In this document: in pieces, positions 60,502-64,000 of the stretch
Layout of the letters: each line of letters opens with the position of its first letter
Numbering within the stretch: position 1 is the first letter of the stretch
From: Pseudomonas sp. PDM18
GTDB lineage: Bacteria > Pseudomonadota > Gammaproteobacteria > Pseudomonadales > Pseudomonadaceae
NCBI RefSeq assembly: GCF_014852585.1
Contig: NZ_JACVBX010000009.1
Coordinates: 186,001 to 250,000 of the forward strand
Direction of reading: 5' to 3'
Length of the DNA stretch: 64,000 bases
Position numbers and translations under genes: made by a program
Notes under the pieces: generated by a model
Seen by the model: the letters and a program-made list of their open reading frames with translations, nothing else
Told to the model about the DNA's origin: nothing
The model's database searches: none

Positions 60502-61353
60502 TCAGCGGGTGTAGTAACCCACCGCCACCAGGTAGTGCCCGGCCTTGCGCAGGAAGGCGTGCTTGTTCTCCACCTTGCTGGTCACCGGGTTGCGCCACTG
60601 GTACTCGAACTCGGCTTCGCCCTTTGACTTGGCCAGTTCCAGCATGGCGTGGCCGATGGGGTTGCCGCCCGGGTCCTTGAGCGATTCGAAATCGGTGCCG
60701 ACCATCCGCGTGTTGAAGCCGTGGGCGACGAACTTCGAGGTGTCCAGGTCGACCACGAAGACGTAGAGGTCATCCTCGATAAAGGTCTTGTCCCGTGCGG
60801 TGATCTTCTTGAAGGTCCCGTCCGGGTCGGCTTCGACGGCTTTCACCGCCTTGTCCAGCATGGCCGCCGCCTGCTGCGCCGACGCCCGCGGAATGTAGTA
60901 ACCCACTGCGAGGAAACGCTCGCCGACGCGCTGGTAATAGACGTGCTTGCGCTCCACCTTGCCATCCGCCCAGTTCTTCCAGCGATAGTCGGCCTGTTGC
61001 ACCTTGCCGGTTTCAGGGGACTTCAGCGCCTTGGCGAACTGTGCCTGGAGCGACGGATCGAGAGTGGAAGAAACGTCCCGGTCGATCAGCACCACCGACG
61101 GCCCGCCGCTGGCGAGCATGGTGCCCTTGCTGTCCACTACGAACACATAGAGCTCACCATCGACGAATTCTCCCTGACGGCTGAATGCGGCGAAGGCCTT
61201 GTCGCCCTCCTGCTTGTAGGCGGCCACCGCCTTGGATAGCAGCGCCTTGGCGCGCTGGTCGTCCGAGCCCGAGGTGGCGGTCGGCTGGGCGGCGAACAAT
61301 GGGAAGGACGACAGGAAAGAAAGCAGCAACAGTGACTTCAACAGCGTCTTCAT
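60502..61353 (-). CDS. Periplasmic protein with two Cache domains
   Basis: 283 residues. Signal peptide MKTLLKSLLLLSFLSSFPLFAA. Two tandem units follow (about 40-155 and 165-283). Each has a helix, a strand pattern (LYVFVVDSKGTMLASGG / LYVFVVDLDTSKFVAHG), and a similar ending (YYQRVGERFLAVGYYIPR / FLRKAGHYLVAVGYYTR). These are single-Cache ligand-binding folds as in chemoreceptors, but no transmembrane anchor or signalling domain is present. A free periplasmic sensor or binding protein is the best guess. It sits 98 bases downstream of the bacteriohemerythrin gene. Confidence 0.85.
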   Translation of the reverse strand: MKTLLKSLLLLSFLSSFPLFAAQPTATSGSDDQRAKALLSKAVAAYKQEGDKAFAAFSRQGEFVDGELYVFVVDSKGTMLASGGPSVVLIDRDVSSTLDPSLQAQFAKALKSPETGKVQQADYRWKNWADGKVERKHVYYQRVGERFLAVGYYIPRASAQQAAAMLDKAVKAVEADPDGTFKKITARDKTFIEDDLYVFVVDLDTSKFVAHGFNTRMVGTDFESLKDPGGNPIGHAMLELAKSKGEAEFEYQWRNPVTSKVENKHAFLRKAGHYLVAVGYYTR

Positions 61354-61450
61354 GCGCGAATACCCCTGTGACATAGCTTGTAGTTGTGCTCAGAGCATAG
61401 CCAGCCAGGGGCGATTCGCGTCGGCATTCACTGCCGAAACAGGGGGCGAT

Positions 61451-61912
61451 TCAGCCGAAGAATCGCTTCATCGAGCGCGAAAGCCAACCGCCGTGGCTCT
61501 GGTCGCGGGTCAGCTCGTGCATGGTCGCCTTCACAGCGTCCACGTAGTTGGCGTCGTCATTACGGATATGGTTGAACAGCCAACGGCCCAGCAGGCCCTT
61601 GAGCTCCTCGGCGACATCCTCGCCGGCATCGAAGCGCGTGCGGTAGTCGGAAACGCGCTTGATGAAGAGTTCATGGACCTTCTTGTGCGCACGGGTGAAC
61701 TGGTAGCCAGAGTCTTCCAGCAGCGTCTCCTCGAAGGCGAAGTGCGAGATGGTGTAGTCGACCAGTTCCTCGATCACGCCGCCGAGCATCGCTCGGTCGT
61801 GATGGGCCTGGGCCTCGTGCAACTGGTTGATCATTTCGACGATGCGCTTGTGCTGTGCGTCGATCACTCCGATCCCGGTATCGAGATCCGCCTGCCAAAC
61901 CAGATAGGCCAT
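61451..61912 (-). CDS. Bacteriohemerythrin
   Basis: A 153-residue four-helix di-iron protein. The ligands follow the hemerythrin pattern: His in [19 protein letters not shown], Glu/His in [22 protein letters not shown], and the last pair in [12 protein letters not shown]. It binds oxygen reversibly in the cytosol. Its length equals the P. aeruginosa homologue (PA1673), reported as a microaerobically induced oxygen-binding protein. GAGG seven bases before ATG 61912 is the ribosome site. An Anr-type box and a -10 element upstream predict anaerobic induction. Confidence 0.94.
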   Translation of the reverse strand: MAYLVWQADLDTGIGVIDAQHKRIVEMINQLHEAQAHHDRAMLGGVIEELVDYTISHFAFEETLLEDSGYQFTRAHKKVHELFIKRVSDYRTRFDAGEDVAEELKGLLGRWLFNHIRNDDANYVDAVKATMHELTRDQSHGGWLSRSMKRFFG

Positions 61913-61995
61913 CTTTCCCCTCCCCATGCCGGACAACGACACTGCCTGCCGCTCGCGCCCGGCCACATCGGTACATCCCGCATGGCAGCGCGTCC

Positions 61996-62037
61996 AGATT
62001 AGGGAGGGCGACAAAACGCCGCCATGATGCCGGTCAA
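61996..62037 (-). promoter_or_regulatory. Anr/Fnr-type box and promoter of the bacteriohemerythrin gene
   Basis: On the minus strand TTGAC-CGGC-ATCAT (62037-62024) fits the Anr consensus TTGAT-N4-ATCAA at 8 of 10 positions. TAATCT (62001-61996) is a -10 hexamer. If that is placed at -12 to -7, the box centre falls at -41.5, the classical activating position. Confidence 0.75.
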
Positions 62038-62130
62038 CCCCAAAGCGCCGGAATCCGCGGTTTAGAGCGGTTTTTCGGATTCGTCTGATGGCACTTTGCC
62101 GGTTTTCTTCACCGACGCCCGGATCAGCCT

Positions 62131-62207
62131 GTAGGAGCGAGCTTGCTCGCGAATCGCCCAAGGTCAGGTGCTGCCGGAAACCTGTTCGCGAGCAAGCTCG
62201 CTCCTAC
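62131..62207. repeat. REP/REPIN element B6 (paired inverted REPs)
   Basis: GTAGGAGCGAGCTTGCTCGC and the inverted GCGAGCAAGCTCGCTCCTAC with a 33-base spacer, upstream of the bacteriohemerythrin promoter and downstream of the glutathione transferase gene. Confidence 0.9.
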
Positions 62208-62230
62208 CAAGAGCACCGGGCGCACAAAGA

Positions 62231-62260
62231 AAAACGCCGCTTCCAGGGAAACGGCGTTTT
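62231..62260. terminator. Terminator after the glutathione transferase gene
   Basis: AAAACGCCG-12 bases-CGGCGTTTT, perfect 9-base stem, 18 bases past the leftward stop. Confidence 0.85.
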
Positions 62261-62277
62261 CAAGAAGCAGACGCAGA

Positions 62278-62880
62278 TCAGTCCTGCATGGCCACATGCC
62301 GCGGGTGATCCGCCACCCGCGCCAGCCAGGCGTTGATGGCCGGGAAGTTCGACAGGTCGAAGCCGCCCTGGTGCGCCACATGCGTATAGGCATACAGGGT
62401 GATATCGGCGATGGAGTAGGTGTCGCCCACCAGATAAGGCGTCTGCTCCAGCTGCTTCTCCATCACCTTCAGTGCCTTGTAGCCGCCCTTGTGGCACCGC
62501 GCGTATTCCTCGCGGCGCTCCTCGGGTAAGCCGAGGTAGAACTCGATGAAGCGCGCCACCGCCACGTAGGGCTCATGGCTGTACTGCTCGAAGAACTGCC
62601 ACTGCAGCACCTGGGTACGCAGGCGCGGTTCGCTGGGCAGCAGTTCGCTGCCGTCGGCGAGGAAGTTGAGGATGGCGTTGGACTCCCACAGGCAGGTGCC
62701 GTCCTCGAGCTTCAGCACGGGAACCTTGCCATTGGGGTTCATCGCCAGGAACTCGGCGGTCTGCGTCTCGCCCTTGAGGATGTTGACCTCGTGCCACTGG
62801 TAAGGCAGGCCGAGCAGGTGCAGGGCCAGCTTGACCTTGTAGCAGTTGCCGGACAGTTGATCGCCGTAAACGGTGTACAT
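62278..62880 (-). CDS. Glutathione S-transferase family protein
   Basis: 200 residues. The thioredoxin-like N-terminal domain starts MYTVYGDQLSGNCYKVKLAL, with glutathione-binding VPVLKLEDGTCLWESNAIL (about 50-68). An all-helical C-terminal domain follows with YLVGDTYSIADITLYAYTHV (about 142-161). It conjugates or reduces via glutathione in the cytosol; substrate unknown. ATG 62880 is chosen because GAGGAG ends six bases upstream; the ATG at 62886 lies against it. It starts 10 bases after the stop of the upstream aminotransferase, so both are an operon. Confidence 0.92.
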   Translation of the reverse strand: MYTVYGDQLSGNCYKVKLALHLLGLPYQWHEVNILKGETQTAEFLAMNPNGKVPVLKLEDGTCLWESNAILNFLADGSELLPSEPRLRTQVLQWQFFEQYSHEPYVAVARFIEFYLGLPEERREEYARCHKGGYKALKVMEKQLEQTPYLVGDTYSIADITLYAYTHVAHQGGFDLSNFPAINAWLARVADHPRHVAMQD

Positions 62881-62890
62881 GCTCATCTCC

Positions 62891-64000
62891 TCACTGGGCC
62901 TGGGCTTCACGGATCACCGCCGCCAGGCGGCGCAACCCCTCGCCGGCGCGTTCGGGCGCCACGTGGCTGAAGTTAAGCCGCAAATAGCCAGGGTTGGCAT
63001 CCGGTTCGGTGAAGAAAGGCTCACCGGGCATGAACGCCACGTTCTGCGCCAGCGCCGCGTCCAGCAGTGTGCGGGTGTCCAGCGGCTGCTTGAGCCTGAG
63101 CCAGAAGAACAGGCCGCCCTGGGGCACGTTCCACTCGGCCAGATCGCCGAAATGCTGCTCCAGCTGCGTCTGCATGGCGTCGCGGCGGATGCGGTAGAAA
63201 TCGCGCAGCTCAGCCAGATGGCCACGGTAGGCCTCGGTGCCGAACCACTGCAACGCCTGCCACTGGCCGACGCGGTTGGTGTGCAGGTCGGCGGACTGTT
63301 TCAGGCGCAGCAGGTGCGGGAACAGGTCCGGCGTCGCGATCAGGAAGCCCACGCGCAGGCCCGGCAGCAGCGTCTTCGACACCGTGCCGGTGTAGATCCA
63401 GCTGGACTTCTTCAGGCGGCTGACCAGCGGGGTCGCGGCGCCCTCATCGAACACCAGTTCGCGATAGGGCTCGTCCTCGATCAGGGTGACGCCGAACTCG
63501 TCGAGCACGGCGGCTACTTCATCACGGCGCTGTTCGCTGTAGCGCACGCCGGACGGGTTCTGGAACGTCGGGATGAGGTAGGCGAAGGCCGGCTTGCTGG
63601 TCTGCAGACGCTGGCGCAATGCGGCGACGTCCGGGCCTTCGGCGCCCAGCGGCACGGTCAGGCAGCTCGCGCCGAACAGCTGGAAGGCCTGCAGCGCAGC
63701 GAGATAAGTCGGCGCCTCGAGCAGCACTTGGGTGCCTGGATCGATGAACAGCTTGCTGACCAGGTCGAGCGTCTGCTGCGAGCCGCTGACGATCAGCACC
63801 TGGCTCGCTTCGCAGGGCACGCCCAGTGCGCGTGCCTCGGCGGCAATCGCCTCGCGCAGCGCCGGCTCCCCTTCGCTCATTCCGTACTGCCCCATACTCG
63901 CCGGCATGGCGTCCCAATTCACCTTCGGCAGCATCGGCTCGGCGGGCAGGCCGCCGGCGAAGGACATCACCTCCGGGCGCTGCGCCGCAGCGAGGATTTC
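62891..64000 (-). CDS. PLP-dependent class I aminotransferase (C-terminal part)
   Basis: The frame is open to the right edge, giving about 369 residues; the N-terminus lies outside. The segment EILAAAQRPEVMSFAGGLPA at the edge matches the start of 2-aminoadipate/aromatic aminotransferases of the MocR-like class, which are usually about 390-400 residues. The PLP lysine is in YTGTVSKTLLPGLRVGF (Lys in VSK). TLIEDEPYREL holds the cofactor Asp, and VSGSQQTLDLV the phosphate site. It transfers amino groups between amino and oxo acids; the substrate is open. It is co-directional with the glutathione transferase gene. Confidence 0.88.
   Translation of the reverse strand, partial: EILAAAQRPEVMSFAGGLPAEPMLPKVNWDAMPASMGQYGMSEGEPALREAIAAEARALGVPCEASQVLIVSGSQQTLDLVSKLFIDPGTQVLLEAPTYLAALQAFQLFGASCLTVPLGAEGPDVAALRQRLQTSKPAFAYLIPTFQNPSGVRYSEQRRDEVAAVLDEFGVTLIEDEPYRELVFDEGAATPLVSRLKKSSWIYTGTVSKTLLPGLRVGFLIATPDLFPHLLRLKQSADLHTNRVGQWQALQWFGTEAYRGHLAELRDFYRIRRDAMQTQLEQHFGDLAEWNVPQGGLFFWLRLKQPLDTRTLLDAALAQNVAFMPGEPFFTEPDANPGYLRLNFSHVAPERAGEGLRRLAAVIREAQAQ

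Overview
The window is GC-rich bacterial chromosome, almost certainly a Pseudomonas of the P. aeruginosa / P. nitroreducens / P. citronellolis neighbourhood. Protein sequences and gene order (pabB-thrH-cysH...cysB; DAHP synthase; fadB/fadA-like pair; speE-alkA; mtnC-mtnD-mtnB-MFS-aroC; prmB; folE; bacteriohemerythrin) match what I remember of the PA1760-PA1673 region, and five or six copies of a Pseudomonas-type REP repeat lie between genes. I see no rRNA, tRNA, CRISPR array, transposase or prophage gene. The first gene (a MalT-like LuxR regulator) and the last (a class I aminotransferase) run off the window.

Layout. 1-3320: two tandem MalT-like LuxR regulators, divergent from pabB. 3420-9090: pabB, thrH, then a sulfur block (cysH, a thioredoxin-fold protein, an MFS exporter, cysB). 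9255-12517: UspA-like protein and a thioredoxin/ketopantoate reductase/5'-nucleotidase operon, whose annotated start overlaps that of a divergent PilZ protein. 12698-18390: DAHP synthase, GNAT, an unknown membrane-anchored protein, enoyl-CoA hydratase, a small secreted protein and a CorA transporter. 18489-23452: a glutamine amidotransferase of the PauD type, an isochorismatase and a beta-oxidation pair. 23881-29139: a 32-residue membrane peptide, a cytochrome c, and the most interesting locus, a four-gene operon of circularly permuted ATP-grasp, alpha-E, transglutaminase-like protease and Anbu (a proteasome-like peptidase). 29465-35234: the divergent ydcSTUV-patD polyamine uptake/oxidation operon. 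35395-41989: amidotransferase, RraB-like protein, membrane protein, and a Baeyer-Villiger monooxygenase/esterase/SDR operon with a divergent AraC regulator. 42009-49643: TauE exporter, LTA-synthase-like sulfatase, speE, three alkylation-repair genes and a TetR/reductase pair. 49644-50115: a gene-free patch of repeats. 50116-54804: methionine salvage genes with aroC. 54928-64000: esterase, prmB, Smr protein, folE, Cache protein, bacteriohemerythrin, GST, aminotransferase.

How the parts may work together. The ATP-grasp/alpha-E/transglutaminase/Anbu set looks like a system that forms and then cuts peptide-type bonds. In this genome it sits behind a textbook sigma-54 promoter with an NtrC-like palindrome about 60 bases further upstream, so nitrogen control is predicted. 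The neighbouring ydcSTUV-patD operon, two amidotransferases and speE are consistent with polyamine/nitrogen themes, although only the promoter evidence is direct. Other control sites readable from the sequence are an Anr/Fnr-type box exactly 41.5 bases upstream of a predicted start for the bacteriohemerythrin, a PmrA-box-like repeat upstream of the LtaS-like sulfatase, a perfect TetR-style palindrome, and direct repeats in front of the AraC gene. Two families of intergenic palindromic repeats recur through the second half of the window.
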